NCBI GenBank assembly: GCA_009928665.1
Contig: SACF01000005.1
Coordinates: forward strand, 62,001 to 126,000
Direction: 5' to 3'
Length of the DNA: 64,000 bases
From: Alphaproteobacteria bacterium
GTDB lineage: Bacteria > Bacteroidota > Bacteroidia > Bacteroidales > FEN-979
Of this stretch, positions 17,498 through 27,800 are shown in pieces. The notes below the pieces were generated by a model. The model saw only the letters and a list, made by a program, of their open reading frames with translations, had not been told where the DNA came from and searched no databases. Each line of letters begins with the position of its first letter. Position 1 is the first letter of the stretch. Position numbers and translations under genes: made by a program.

Positions 17498-17597
17498 AAG
17501 GATAAGAACCCTCTGATGACCTGAAAACCGACAATTTTTTGTTACTTCGCAGAGGGATTCAGGAACCCGACGGCTTACCTGGCCCCTGTCTTGCAAC
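17498..17597 (+). other. Intergenic region with interleaved inverted repeats
   Basis: CCCTCTG (17509-17515) pairs with CAGAGGG (17550-17556), and CCTGAA (17520-17525) pairs with TTCAGG (17558-17563). The order A-B-A'-B' is that of a pseudoknot rather than nested hairpins. It lies upstream of the glycosyltransferase gene. TTACTTCG near 17542 resembles but does not match the -7 consensus. Neither arm is followed by a T run. Confidence 0.3.
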
Positions 17598-19361
17598 ATG
17601 CCTTCAAAAAGAAAAATCCACATTGCCCTTCTGGTACTCCTCGTGGTATCGGTCCTGATCCGTGGATTTATCGCGGGCTTCATTGAACTTGGGAATGATG
17701 AGGTCTATTACTGGACCTACGCGAAGTATCCTGCCCTGAGCCATTTCGATCATCCACCCATGGTGGGTTTTGTGATCGATGCGTTTACCCTGAACCTCAC
17801 CTTCGAGGATGAATTCTTTGTGAGGCTCGGCTCCGTCGTGTTGGGAACCCTAAGTACCTATCTGATGTTCCTGATCGGACTTACCGTTAAAAACCATCTT
17901 ACAGGTCTGTACGCGGCATTGCTGTATACCGCATCGTTTTACGGGTTCATACTGACCGGAACCTTCATCCTGCCTGATACGCCGCAGGTTTTTTTCTGGC
18001 TTCTGACCCTTTACCTCTTACTGAAGTCGCTGCCCGATCGCGAACGATCGCCGCGTAACAGGAACCTGGTCTTTTTTGCCGGTGCGACAGCCGGCCTTGC
18101 CCTGCTGTCGAAATATCACTCCGTTTTCCTGATTTTCGGCATGCTGATGTATATCCTATTTTATGACCGGAAATGGATTTTGACAAAGGAGTTCTGGGGA
18201 TCCCTGCTGGTTTCAGCCCTGCTGTTCCTCCCGGTTATTTTCTGGAATATTGAAAATAATTTCATCAGCTTTACCTTCCATGAAAACAGGGTCGGAATCA
18301 CGGAATCGGGGTTGCAGCCCCAATATTTTCTTACCGAGATCGCGGGCCAGTTCTTTTACAATAACCCCGTCAATGTGGTGTTGATTTTGATTTCTCTTTT
18401 CGCCCTGATCCGGCGCCGACATTTCATCAGCGCCCCGTACCGGCAGATCCTGTTATGGACCAGTCTGCCCCTCATCGCGGTGTTCACGGCATTTTCACTC
18501 TTCCGCAGCACCCTGCCGCATTGGACCGGTCCGGGATACCTGGGGCTCCTGATCATCGTCGCCTCCTGGCTCTCGGAACCCTCCCTTAAAGGAACTTTAA
18601 AGCGACTGATCCCCCTTCCTGTCATATTCTCCATGCTGTTACTTGGTTCGGTAATAACGCTGGCGGTCGGACAGATCCGTGGAGGCTGGATCCCCCTGCA
18701 AAAAATGAAGATCGACGATGTATCGCTCGACCTCTATGGCTGGAAGCAACTGGGAGAAAAGTTTGCACCTCTGAAAAAATGGGATGAAGATCATTTCCTG
18801 ATGGATAAAGACGCGCCCATCATCACTTTCAGGTGGTTCCCGGCTGCCAATTTCGAATATTACCTGGGTCGCCCGACGCACCTCCCGGTCTACGCCATCG
18901 GCTCCCTTGAGCGAATCCATAAATATTACTGGATCAACAAAATCAATGGAAATCTGAAACAGGGCGACGATATGTGGTTCATTGCCCTGAGCGACGATTA
19001 TGAAGATCCGGTACAATTGTACGGGAACCTGTTCGACCTGATCGTTCCTTCCGATACCATTTCCATCATCAGGGGAATGGATACGGTAAGGAAAGCTTTT
19101 ATTTTCAGGATGATAGATCTGAATAAACCACTGATCTTCACGCCTCCGAAAGTCACGGGCCGCGTTGATCCGGCCAAAACCGACACCCTTGCCTACTTTC
19201 TGAAGCTGATTCGCGGAGACCGCCAGTATCTTGATTTTTTGGAAAAGAAATCGGTTCGCGAAAAAGTTCCTCTGGAAGATCTTATCCGCGAAGAGGCAAT
19301 GAAATTGGTCCGGCAATCAAAAGAGAGCGGGGTGGTTCCCGATACCGGCAGGGTCAGGTAA
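17598..19361 (+). CDS. GT39/PMT-type membrane glycosyltransferase (ArnT-like)
   Basis: 587 aa. The N-terminal half is a polytopic membrane domain (about 10-12 helices to residue 370). The first periplasmic loop carries GNDEVYYWTYAKYPALSHFDHPPMVGF (in the gene from about residue 33), the DE...Y..DHPP signature of ArnT and PMT_2 (PF13231) enzymes that transfer a sugar from a polyprenyl-phosphate donor. The C-terminal 220 residues are soluble and probably extracytoplasmic. The acceptor could be lipid A, a glycan or a protein; context does not say. It converges with the TPR kinase gene with a 7-nt gap. Confidence 0.88.
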   Translation: MPSKRKIHIALLVLLVVSVLIRGFIAGFIELGNDEVYYWTYAKYPALSHFDHPPMVGFVIDAFTLNLTFEDEFFVRLGSVVLGTLSTYLMFLIGLTVKNHLTGLYAALLYTASFYGFILTGTFILPDTPQVFFWLLTLYLLLKSLPDRERSPRNRNLVFFAGATAGLALLSKYHSVFLIFGMLMYILFYDRKWILTKEFWGSLLVSALLFLPVIFWNIENNFISFTFHENRVGITESGLQPQYFLTEIAGQFFYNNPVNVVLILISLFALIRRRHFISAPYRQILLWTSLPLIAVFTAFSLFRSTLPHWTGPGYLGLLIIVASWLSEPSLKGTLKRLIPLPVIFSMLLLGSVITLAVGQIRGGWIPLQKMKIDDVSLDLYGWKQLGEKFAPLKKWDEDHFLMDKDAPIITFRWFPAANFEYYLGRPTHLPVYAIGSLERIHKYYWINKINGNLKQGDDMWFIALSDDYEDPVQLYGNLFDLIVPSDTISIIRGMDTVRKAFIFRMIDLNKPLIFTPPKVTGRVDPAKTDTLAYFLKLIRGDRQYLDFLEKKSVREKVPLEDLIREEAMKLVRQSKESGVVPDTGRVR

Positions 19362-19368
19362 AACGGAT

Positions 19369-21303
19369 TTACTGGGTTGGCAGGGTGAAGAAGAAGGTGC
19401 AACCGGCATCTTCCCGGTTTTCGACCCACAACTCTCCTCCGAGTTTTTCGATGAATTCCTTGCAGATGATCAGACCCAGCCCTGTGCCGGTTTCTTGTTC
19501 GGTACCCTGCGTCTTCACCTTCCCGTCGATCCGGAATAACCGCGACAGGTTTTCGGACGGAATTCCCACGCCGTTGTCGATGAATGCCACCCTGATTTTT
19601 TGAGGCAGTTGCTCCTGATCAATTCGGACCTCGCCCCCCGCGAAGGAATACTTGATGGCGTTGGAAAGAAGGTTCCGGATTACGAAATCGATCATCCCGG
19701 GATCGGTTGAAACCATCAAAGGATTTTCAGAATTCACGAATACCCTGATATTTTTCTTTTGAATCTGGGGTGTGAGGGTAGAAATCACTTCCCTGACCTT
19801 TTCATTGAGGTCGATCCGGACAGGATTTATCACGATCCGGTTGGTCTGGGTACGGCTCCAGGCAAGAAGGTTTTCGACCAGCAGGTAAATGTTTTCCGCG
19901 GAATCGGCGATGTTCGTGACGAATTTTCTGACCTCCTCATTGGTAAAGGAATCAAATTCATCCTTTAAAAGATTCGAGAAACCAAGCAGTGCATTGAACG
20001 GACTTTTGAGATCATGCGCGATGATGGAAAAGAAAACATCCTTGGAATTGTTGGCGTTGAGGAGCTCTTTTTCCCGGTGGCGGAGCATGTCGAAGGCAAC
20101 CGACAGGTTTGCCTTATGGTTGCTTATCAGCTCATTTCGTTTAGCCAGTTCCCTGTTTGCGATCTTCTTTCTCCGGTTGTTCACGAACAGGATGATGATC
20201 AGGAGGAAGACAAATGTTGCAGAGAGCGCACCGATCGTTTTCATACTCCGGAAGTGCTGTTTCAACAGCATATTTTCCTGTTCTTTCTGGTCGGATTCAA
20301 AACGTGCCGAAAACTCACTGATCTGGCGTTCCTTTTCAAGGTTATAGATGGTATCGTGCAGAAGGACATATTTGTTCAGATAATCGAATGCCCTGGGATA
20401 ATCGCCCAGAGCGCGGTAATATTCGCTATAGGCCTGGTACACATGGGTCTTTTCAGCCATAAAATTATTTTCGGTGACAATCCGGTTGGCAAGGCTCAGA
20501 TAAAACAGGGCGCTGTCGGTTTTTTTAACATGGATGTATGACTGGGCGACATTGAGGGCTGATATTCCGGTGAGGCGCTGGTCGGAACCTGCCGAATAAA
20601 ATCGGAACGAGCTCAGAAAAAATGGAAGGGCCTTATCATAGGCGCCTTTCATGGCATAGGAATTTGCAATATCATGACTCACAAAATGTTCTTCAGTCTG
20701 TTTTCCTGACTTTCGCGCAAGTTCCAGCGCTTCCATACGCAAGGTTTTGGATGCGTCATCCATACCCATGAGAAAGAAGTTGTTGGCTTTTTCGTTGATA
20801 CAGGATATCAGACGGCTGGTATCGTTAATTTGTCGGGCCAGGAGGATTGCCTGTTCAAGGTACCTGATCGACTGCGGGTATCGCTTCAGAAAACGGTAAT
20901 TGAAGCCAAGGTAGGTATAAGTCATCAGTAACGATTCGTGGTCATTGGTTTTCCGGGCAAGGTCGATGTTCTGGATCAGCAGTTGCAAGGAACGGTTGTA
21001 GTCGGCAAAATGGAACAGCAGGATGTCGGCGTGTTTCAGCAGAATCCTGGCTTTCAGCGTTTCTTCCTCCCGGTCAGTTAAAGTGACAGATTGAAGCTGG
21101 TTCAGGGCTTCCTTCAACGTTCGCTCCGCGTCGAGGAATTTCGACTGACTGCTGTACAGGTCTGAAAGTTCCAGCAGTACCTGGATCTTTTCCGAGCCTG
21201 TGAATGCGGCTGCACGCGTTATGAGGCTGTCGGCATGCTGAGCTTTCGCAGTAAATCCGCAGCTTAGGAGGATCAGGAACAACCCCGGCACAACTTTTTT
21301 CAT
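19369..21303 (-). CDS. TPR-domain sensor histidine kinase
   Basis: 644 aa from ATG 21303 (MKKVVPGLFLILLSCGFTAKA, a signal peptide or anchor); an upstream in-frame start at 21363 would overlap fumC and lacks any signal. The predicted periplasmic part (to about residue 350) is a chain of tetratricopeptide-like helical pairs (for example LMTYTYLGFNYRFLKRYPQS, HVYQAYSEYYRALGDYPRAF). Then comes one TM (SATFVFLLIIILFVNN), a coiled coil, HisKA with FFSIIAHDLKSPFNALLGFS, and HATPase with NLLSNAIKYS, DNGVGIP and TGLGLIICKEF. Such TPR kinases are common in Bacteroidota; no partner regulator is adjacent, so it is an orphan here. Confidence 0.9.
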   Translation of the reverse strand: MKKVVPGLFLILLSCGFTAKAQHADSLITRAAAFTGSEKIQVLLELSDLYSSQSKFLDAERTLKEALNQLQSVTLTDREEETLKARILLKHADILLFHFADYNRSLQLLIQNIDLARKTNDHESLLMTYTYLGFNYRFLKRYPQSIRYLEQAILLARQINDTSRLISCINEKANNFFLMGMDDASKTLRMEALELARKSGKQTEEHFVSHDIANSYAMKGAYDKALPFFLSSFRFYSAGSDQRLTGISALNVAQSYIHVKKTDSALFYLSLANRIVTENNFMAEKTHVYQAYSEYYRALGDYPRAFDYLNKYVLLHDTIYNLEKERQISEFSARFESDQKEQENMLLKQHFRSMKTIGALSATFVFLLIIILFVNNRRKKIANRELAKRNELISNHKANLSVAFDMLRHREKELLNANNSKDVFFSIIAHDLKSPFNALLGFSNLLKDEFDSFTNEEVRKFVTNIADSAENIYLLVENLLAWSRTQTNRIVINPVRIDLNEKVREVISTLTPQIQKKNIRVFVNSENPLMVSTDPGMIDFVIRNLLSNAIKYSFAGGEVRIDQEQLPQKIRVAFIDNGVGIPSENLSRLFRIDGKVKTQGTEQETGTGLGLIICKEFIEKLGGELWVENREDAGCTFFFTLPTQ

Positions 21304-21331
21304 ACCCAGATAATTTGAGTTGGTGATGGTA

Positions 21332-22729
21332 TTATTTTGGTCCGACCATTTTTTTCGGATCAACGGCCCGGTTAAAATCCTCTTCCGAGATCAGGCCTGT
21401 TTCCATTGCGGCTTCCCGGAGGGTTTTATGTTCGCGGTGCGCCTTTTTGGCAATTTTTGCCGAATTATCATAACCGATAATAGGATTGAGCGCGGTTACC
21501 AGCATCAGGGTATTTTCCAGGTTTTTATTGATGGCGTCGGGGTTTGGTTCGATCCCTGTGGCGCAGTGGTCGTTGAACGAGACGCACACGTCGCCGATCA
21601 GCCGGGCCGATTGCAAAAGGTTCGAGATGATCAGGGGTTTGAAGACGTTAAGTTGAAAATGTCCGTTCATTCCGCCGATGTTTATGGCCACGTCATTCCC
21701 GAGTACCTGGGCGCAGACCATGGTCATCGCTTCGGGTTGGGTCGGGTTGACTTTCCCGGGCATGATGCTCGATCCCGGTTCATTCTCGGGAAGCATGATC
21801 TCGCCGATCCCGCATCGTGGGCCGGAGGCGAGCAGGCGGATGTTCGAGGCAATATGCATCAGGCTTACTGCAAGGGTTTTCAGTGCTCCGGAGGTCTCCA
21901 CCATGGCATCATGGGCCGAAAGGGATTCAAATTTGTTGGGCGCGGTAATGAACGGCAATCCGGTGAGTTCCGCAATTTTACGGGCAACGAGGAGGTCATA
22001 ATTTTTCGGGGCATTCAGGCCGGTTCCCACCGCAGTTCCGCCCAGCGCGAGTTCCGACAAATGGGGAAGGGTATTTTTTAACGCTTTAAGCCCGTGATCG
22101 AGTTGCGATACGTAGCCCGAAAATTCCTGCCCGAGCGTCAGCGGCGTCGCATCCATCAGGTGGGTCCGGCCGGTCTTCACAATCTCTTTGAAGCCATCTG
22201 ATTTTTTCGCCAGCGTACTTTTTAAAAGCTCCACTCCCGGGATCGTGTTCCCGGTCACCAGGGTATAGGCGGCAATACTCATGGCCGCCGGAAAAGTGTC
22301 GTTCGAGGATTGAGATTTGTTGACGTCATCATTCGGATGGATAAAAGTCTTTTCAGACCCTCCCAGCACTCCTCCGTGTATCACATGAGCCCGGTTTGCA
22401 ATCACTTCATTCAGGTTCATGTTGGTCTGGGTCCCTGAACCGGTTTGCCAGATGACAAGGGGGAACTGGTCGTCGAGCTTCCCGTCGAGAATTTCATCAC
22501 AAACCTGTACGATGAGATCCTTTTTCTCCGCCGGGAGAACACCCAGGTCAGCATTGACCATGGCAGCGGCCTTTTTTAAGATGGCCATTCCCCTGATCAC
22601 CTCTTTGGGCATTGATCCTGATTCTCCGATCCTGAAGTTGGTAAGCGAACGCTGGGTCTGTGCTCCCCAGTATTTGTCCGAGGGAACCTCAATCGGTCCC
22701 ATCGAGTCTTTTTCGATACGTGTGCTCAT
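21332..22729 (-). CDS. fumC: Fumarate hydratase, class II
   Basis: 465-aa oxygen-stable fumarase of the TCA cycle. Complete family motifs: [34 protein letters not shown] (active-site His), [12 protein letters not shown], and the superfamily signature [16 protein letters not shown] with the catalytic loop Ser. Start ATG 22729, N-terminus [28 protein letters not shown] as usual. Aspartase and argininosuccinate lyase are related, but the [16 protein letters not shown] start and length favour fumarase. It lies between the ArsC-like gene (54-nt gap) and the TPR kinase (28-nt gap). Confidence 0.95.
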   Translation of the reverse strand: MSTRIEKDSMGPIEVPSDKYWGAQTQRSLTNFRIGESGSMPKEVIRGMAILKKAAAMVNADLGVLPAEKKDLIVQVCDEILDGKLDDQFPLVIWQTGSGTQTNMNLNEVIANRAHVIHGGVLGGSEKTFIHPNDDVNKSQSSNDTFPAAMSIAAYTLVTGNTIPGVELLKSTLAKKSDGFKEIVKTGRTHLMDATPLTLGQEFSGYVSQLDHGLKALKNTLPHLSELALGGTAVGTGLNAPKNYDLLVARKIAELTGLPFITAPNKFESLSAHDAMVETSGALKTLAVSLMHIASNIRLLASGPRCGIGEIMLPENEPGSSIMPGKVNPTQPEAMTMVCAQVLGNDVAINIGGMNGHFQLNVFKPLIISNLLQSARLIGDVCVSFNDHCATGIEPNPDAINKNLENTLMLVTALNPIIGYDNSAKIAKKAHREHKTLREAAMETGLISEEDFNRAVDPKKMVGPK

Positions 22730-22783
22730 GTTAAAATGGTTTAAGATATGATTATAAATTCGTTAATGATCTTCGGATCAGCT

Positions 22784-23128
22784 TCATTCCCTGATCAGGT
22801 CGATGTTACTTGCCGGATCGGCAACCACAGCCCTGAATTTTCCTTCAACGATTGGCCTGCGAATCAGTCTTGGATTTTCAACCAGAATCCGGATCAGTTC
22901 GTGTTCCTCAAAATGCTTTCCCCTGATTTGCTTTTTATAGTACTCCTCCTGTGTACGGATCAGCTCATGCACCTTGCAGTTAAGCTTGACAAGAAGCCGT
23001 TCGATCACCTGCTCCGTTACCGGATGTTTCAGGTATTCAACTACGGTGTAACACCGCCCCGAATCTTTCAGGTACTGCAGCCCCTCACGGGATTTTTTAC
23101 AGGAGGGATTGTGGAAAATTGTCAGCAT
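22784..23128 (-). CDS. ArsC/Spx-family thioredoxin-fold protein
   Basis: 114 aa of the arsenate reductase (PF03960) family: FHNPSCKKSREGLQYL with C9 at the position of the catalytic Cys of ArsC, basic residues at positions that align with the arsenate-binding arginines (LIRTQEEYYK, ENPRLIRRPIV, GKFRAVVADP). It uses the ArsC-type NPxC rather than a CxxC motif. No ars genes are nearby, and family members include regulators and uncharacterised reductases (Spx, YffB), so arsenate reduction is only one possibility. Confidence 0.85.
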   Translation of the reverse strand: MLTIFHNPSCKKSREGLQYLKDSGRCYTVVEYLKHPVTEQVIERLLVKLNCKVHELIRTQEEYYKKQIRGKHFEEHELIRILVENPRLIRRPIVEGKFRAVVADPASNIDLIRE

Positions 23129-23171
23129 GGGTAAATATCAGGTTTTAATCCCGGAAACGGCAGGTCGCTTT

Positions 23172-24261
23172 TCATGCATTCCCGTATTCCATCAGATATG
23201 CTTTTATGAAGTCGGTGAGGTCCCCGTCGAGCACCTCCTGGGTGTCGCTGGTTTCAATGCCTGTGCGTAAATCTTTCACCATTTTATAGGGATGAAGGAC
23301 ATAGCTCCGGATTTGGCTTCCCCATTCGATCTTTTTCTTGTTGCTTTCGATGGCGGCGATCTTTTCCCGTTTCTTCCGGAGTTCGATTTCGTAAAGCTGT
23401 GATTTGAGCAGTTTCAGCGCCTTCTCACGGTTCTGGCCCTGGGATCGGGTCTCCTGGCATTCGATGATGATTCCCGTGGGTTCATGCTTCAACCGGACCG
23501 CGGTTTCCACCTTGTTCACATTTTGTCCGCCCGGCCCGCTGCTTCTGAAGGTATCCCAGGTGATCTCTGCAGGATTGATCTCAATCACGATATCATCGTT
23601 GATGATCGGATAGGCATAAACCGAGGCAAAAGAGGTATGCCGCTTGTGGTTGGAATCAAAGGGTGACAGCCGGACCAGCCTGTGAACCCCGTTTTCTCCC
23701 TTCAGATATCCGTATGCATACTCCCCGTCAAATTCAAGGGTTACCTGTTTGATGCCTGCCACATCACCTTCCTGAAAGTCGACTTCCGATACTTTATAGT
23801 TGTTCCGCTCTCCGTAACGGATGTACATCCGCATGAGCATCTGCGCCCAGTCCTGGCTTTCAGTGCCGCCTGCCCCCGAGTTGATCTGAACGATGGCGCC
23901 GAGTTTGTCCTCCTCACCGCTCAGCATGTTGCGGAACTCCAGGGCTTCCGCCAGCGTCAGGGTTTCGCGGTAATGTTTTTCAACATCGCTTTCGGTTGCC
24001 TCACCATGGACAAAGAACTCCCACATCACCATGAGGTCATCGTAGGATGAACGGGCTTTTTCAAAGGCGTCGGTCCAGTTCTTCTTGTCGCGGATAGCCC
24101 GCAAGACTTGTTCGGCTGCTTTCGGATTGTTCCAGAAATCGGGAGCATGGGTCAGAAGCTCCTCTTCCCCGATCTGGGTTAGTTTTACATCAATGTCAAA
24201 GATACCTCCTCAAGGCTTCCAGCCTTGTCTGAAGTTCTCGTACCTGCTCCAGTGTCACCAT
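23172..24261 (-). CDS. prfB: Peptide chain release factor 2, with programmed +1 frameshift
   Basis: RF2 recognises UAA and UGA. Conceptual translation needs a +1 shift: ATG 24261 starts 21 codons ([21 protein letters not shown]), followed in frame by TGA (24196-24198); shifting one base continues as [14 protein letters not shown] and runs 341 codons to the stop at 23172, total 362 aa. The +1 part contains the RF2 tripeptide SPF ([12 protein letters not shown]) and the GGQ loop ([16 protein letters not shown]). The frame alone would give only a 310-aa fragment from 24104 lacking part of domain 1. The gene lies 26 nt after recX and 43 nt before the ArsC-like gene. Confidence 0.96.
24195..24210 (-). 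promoter_or_regulatory. prfB autoregulatory +1 frameshift site
   Basis: On the minus strand: AGGAGG, TAT, CTT, TGA, C. The internal Shine-Dalgarno-like AGGAGG sits 3 nt before the slippery CTT, and TGA is followed by C, the weak-termination context. This is the same arrangement as in E. coli prfB (AGGGGG TAT CTT TGA C). Low RF2 favours the shift and thus RF2 synthesis. The TGA is codon 22. Confidence 0.95.
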
Positions 24262-24287
24262 GTTTTTAGAATTTTGGGTTTGTCGTG

Positions 24288-24785
24288 TTAATCTTCTTTT
24301 ACTTCCATTGTTGCCAGGGCATTCAACACCGCTTCGCATTCAAAACCTTTCCCGACTACAAAGTTGAGAATTTTTTGGCGTGTATCCCCGGTTTTAAGCT
24401 TCGTGATTTCTTTTCTTTTTTTGATGATCAGCATGTTTATAATATCGTGGTAAGCATCCTGGCTGATCTCATTCAGCGCGGATTCTATAATTTTCTCAGG
24501 GATCTTCCTGCAGCGGAGTTCGTACCGGATGCGTATCCTGCCCCAATGATTGATCTTCAGTTTTCCGCTTACAAAACCGCGTGCAAACCGTGTGTCGTCC
24601 AAAAATCCCTCTTTTCTGAGCACATTGAGTATACCGGGAATTTTTGTGACGGAGACCTTCCATTCCTTCAGTTTTTTTTCAACATCATCGGTACATCGTT
24701 CCTGGTACGCGCAATACTTACCGATCCGCTCCAGGGTTCCGGCCGGGTCGGAGGATGTTCCATCCGGTTGTTTGTGATCAGCCAT
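24288..24785 (-). CDS. recX: RecX-family regulatory protein
   Basis: 165 aa, helical three-helix-repeat protein that modulates RecA filaments. Motifs: YCAYQERCTDDVEKKLKEW (first repeat), LRKEGFLDDTRFARGFVSGKLKINHWGRIRIRYEL (second repeat with the family's most conserved F.DD.RFA..F...), and a third repeat toward the C-terminus (ILNFVVGKGFECEAVLNAL). Length is typical. recA is not nearby, as is common in Bacteroidota. The gene is 22 nt from the start of the GH38 gene end and 26 nt before prfB. Confidence 0.9.
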   Translation of the reverse strand: MADHKQPDGTSSDPAGTLERIGKYCAYQERCTDDVEKKLKEWKVSVTKIPGILNVLRKEGFLDDTRFARGFVSGKLKINHWGRIRIRYELRCRKIPEKIIESALNEISQDAYHDIINMLIIKKRKEITKLKTGDTRQKILNFVVGKGFECEAVLNALATMEVKED

Positions 24786-24807
24786 CTCCGGTGCTTGTCA
24801 TTACCCG

Positions 24808-27800
24808 TTATTTTTGCTTTTCAAAAACATCGACCTCCCTGAAATAGTAGGGTCCATGCGGGGAGTCTTCGCTGATCCACATCAGGTACCGGTAATGGCA
24901 GGGCTGATCTTTCTTGAACTTAACGGTGTAAAGTCCTTTAGCGTTCCCCCAGATATCTTCAGGTTGCACATATCCCAAGAAGTCCCAACCGGCTGATCCG
25001 GGATTCCCGGTGACAGCCTGGTTCGCATCTCCCTTGCCGCCCCACATCGAAAACGCCTGTTTGCCCCGTTTGGTGCTTTGTGTCACAAAAAGATGCAGAC
25101 TATCCAGCTCGATCTCCTGCTGAAGGTCCATGAGGATCCTTCCTTCGCCAAATTCAGACCATTTTTCGTTGAGGGAATCGGATGGAAGCAGGTCGTACAT
25201 GCCGTCGTTGAGGGCCGGCACCGTCATCCCGTTCACGATGCCGGGGTTCCCGTCCGAAGCCGGCCGGGCTGGCGCCTGAAAAGCGCTGTCGGTTCCGGTG
25301 AAATAATACTTCACGGTGACGCCGTTCGGCTGATGCAGGTCGGCATAATCCTTCATCGTGAGCCGTGCCGGGAGATCGGTCAGTTTTCGTTTACGGTGGG
25401 CAGAAACCCTGATCCGGGCTGTCATTCCCTCATCGACATAACTGGCGGGGAGCACCAGCTTCAACGGCTCCCGCCCGGTGAAATCGTCATAAAGCGGTTG
25501 GACCGGAACAATCTGATCATAAGGATGGTCAGAGACAGTGATTGCGAAAATCCTGATTGCCGGGTTGTCGGGAAGCTGGAGTGTTTTACTGGCAGGTCCT
25601 GCCTCGAGGGAATATTTGTACAGGTATCCATATCGATGGGCCAGTTTCACCGTATCCCGGCTGAGGTGCGTGGCGAACCAACCTACCTGGTCCCGCTTGA
25701 TATAACCCTTGTCCAACCCGCTGATCCGCTCATATTTATCCCATCTCCGGTTTTCAAACTGCCCGATGTTCCCGTCCCAGGCCTGAACGGTCAGACTGGT
25801 TTTGTTGCCGCCGACCCTGAAAACCCCAATGGTATCGGTCACCGCGGCTGCGAGCAGGTACAGATGGTTGTAATTTCCCGTTTTGGGAAGTTCGATTTTC
25901 TGGCCTCGGCAGGTCATCGCGTTGTTTTTTCCGTCAGCCTTCGGTCCCATCACAAACTCAACGCCATCAACCGCGATCACATCGGGAAAGAGCGAGCCGG
26001 GAATGGAGGTTCCCTTTGTATCGAAGGCGCCGTTTTTCCGGTTTTTGTCGCTGCTTACGACATCCAGGTCATAGGGTATCGGAAGCTTGATGTTCACGGG
26101 TTCTTTCAGCTTTTCGGCAGGTGGCTCCAGCCGGATAGCAAAGCTCCGGATGCCGAATTTTCCAAGGTCGGTAATCAGTTTCCCGTTCCTGACCACTGCC
26201 TCGCCCAGAGGTTGTTCCTGGCCGTCCACTTCACGGGCCGACAGCACCTTTGCTGCAAACGAGATCTCCACGTTCCCGGTCTCTTTACCGGTCAACTCCT
26301 GGACCCTGATCACGATATCGTTGCCGTTTTCAGCTTTCTTGATGGTGCGGATATCAACATTGGGTACCGAAGCCCGGGCAAAGGAGAAGCTTCTTCCCAG
26401 GAAACCCGGATGTTGGCGTGCGCTGAAAGCAACCAGCGGCTGGTTCAGCCTTCGGCCCTGCCATTCGGTAAGCCCTGTGCGCCAGTCGCCTTTATGACTG
26501 TATATGCCATAGGTTATGTCGTGGATTCCCCAGTCCTGTGTGGCCTGGTCGTGGTAAAAATTGGTGACCGGCGTATATAACAGGGTGAGCCGGAGGGTCT
26601 TATTGTCGGGTTTATCGGATCCGAATTTGCAGTCCTCCAGTATCGAAACCCCGAAAATGCCTGTTTTATCAGTCAGATCGAACCATTCGCGGGAGGGGAC
26701 TTCATATTTTTTTTCATGGTTGTTATTCCGTTCCGTGGTTCCAAGACCGAGGTTGTAGGTTGCAACGGTACCGGAGGCCGTAAGCGGGAAACACGCTTTC
26801 AGGCTTACCCCGCAGGATTGCCATTCGATGTGGTTGTCCACGATCACCTTTTCGGAACCTGCCGAAAGCCGGATGTATTGTGTAACCACTGAATTTCTTG
26901 CCGATCTGACAACTTTCAGGCTGACCCGTACCGGTCCTGATTCCACCAGAGTGATGACGGGCTTTCCCCCGACATAATCAACGGGTGGGAGTTTACGGTC
27001 GTTCCAGTCCATGTTCCAGGCAGGCCAGTATTCGGGATGTTCTTTATGGAATTCCAACCGGGAGGGACCCGACAGGATCTCTTTCCCGAGTTTTTTATCG
27101 ATGATGGAAGCAATGTCGCCGTTTCCATTGATGATAACTTTCAGCAATTCATTCTCGATCTTTGTTCCGGAGCTGCTGAGGATGGTTTTCGGCGCAGGTT
27201 TTTCTTTGGCAGGTTGAAGGTCATAGCATACAAAACCGAAGGGCGGGAGGGTGGCGTTGAATAGGATCTGAACCCGGTCGCGCGACTGTCCGGTTACCTG
27301 AAGGGGAATCTCCATGTCATTTTCATTCAGCAGTTTCAGGAATTTCGGAACCCCGTCGGGAAAGATGACATCGGCTTCGACCACATCGGTGCGTGGGATG
27401 GCCAGCGGGTTGTAGATAACCAGGGCGGTCCCGGCGACCATGGTATTCATGGCGCGTATCACGCCGCCGGCGGAAGCCTGAAGGGTTGAGGCGAACTGGT
27501 TCAGTGCAAGCACCTCGTCATTCCAGGCGTATTCATAGGCTTTCGGGATGCAGGTTCCGGGGAGGATATCGTGCATCTGGCTTCCCAGCACGAGCCACCA
27601 TGCTTCGTTCAGGGTCCGGAAGGGGTACCTGAGTCCTCCCAGCCAGTCGGCCATCACTGAAACGGGTTCAGCCGCTAGGGCCAGTTGTTCGTTCTTCCGG
27701 TTCCAGCGTTTCATATAAGCCTGTGAAGTGAGTGAACCCGATGAGTGTTCGGTAAGCAGCAGGTCGCCAGAATAATTTGGAAGCTTTTTTTTCTGATCTG

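Noticed and set aside
24104..24104. prfB starting at ATG 24104 as a 310-aa protein
   Set aside because: The upstream sequence encodes the conserved RF2 N-terminus through a classical +1 frameshift site.
25078..26580. 500-codon open frame on the plus strand inside the GH38 gene
   Set aside because: It is wholly antisense to a well-supported GH38 gene, has no recognisable motif or signal, and its length follows from the codon usage of the sense strand.
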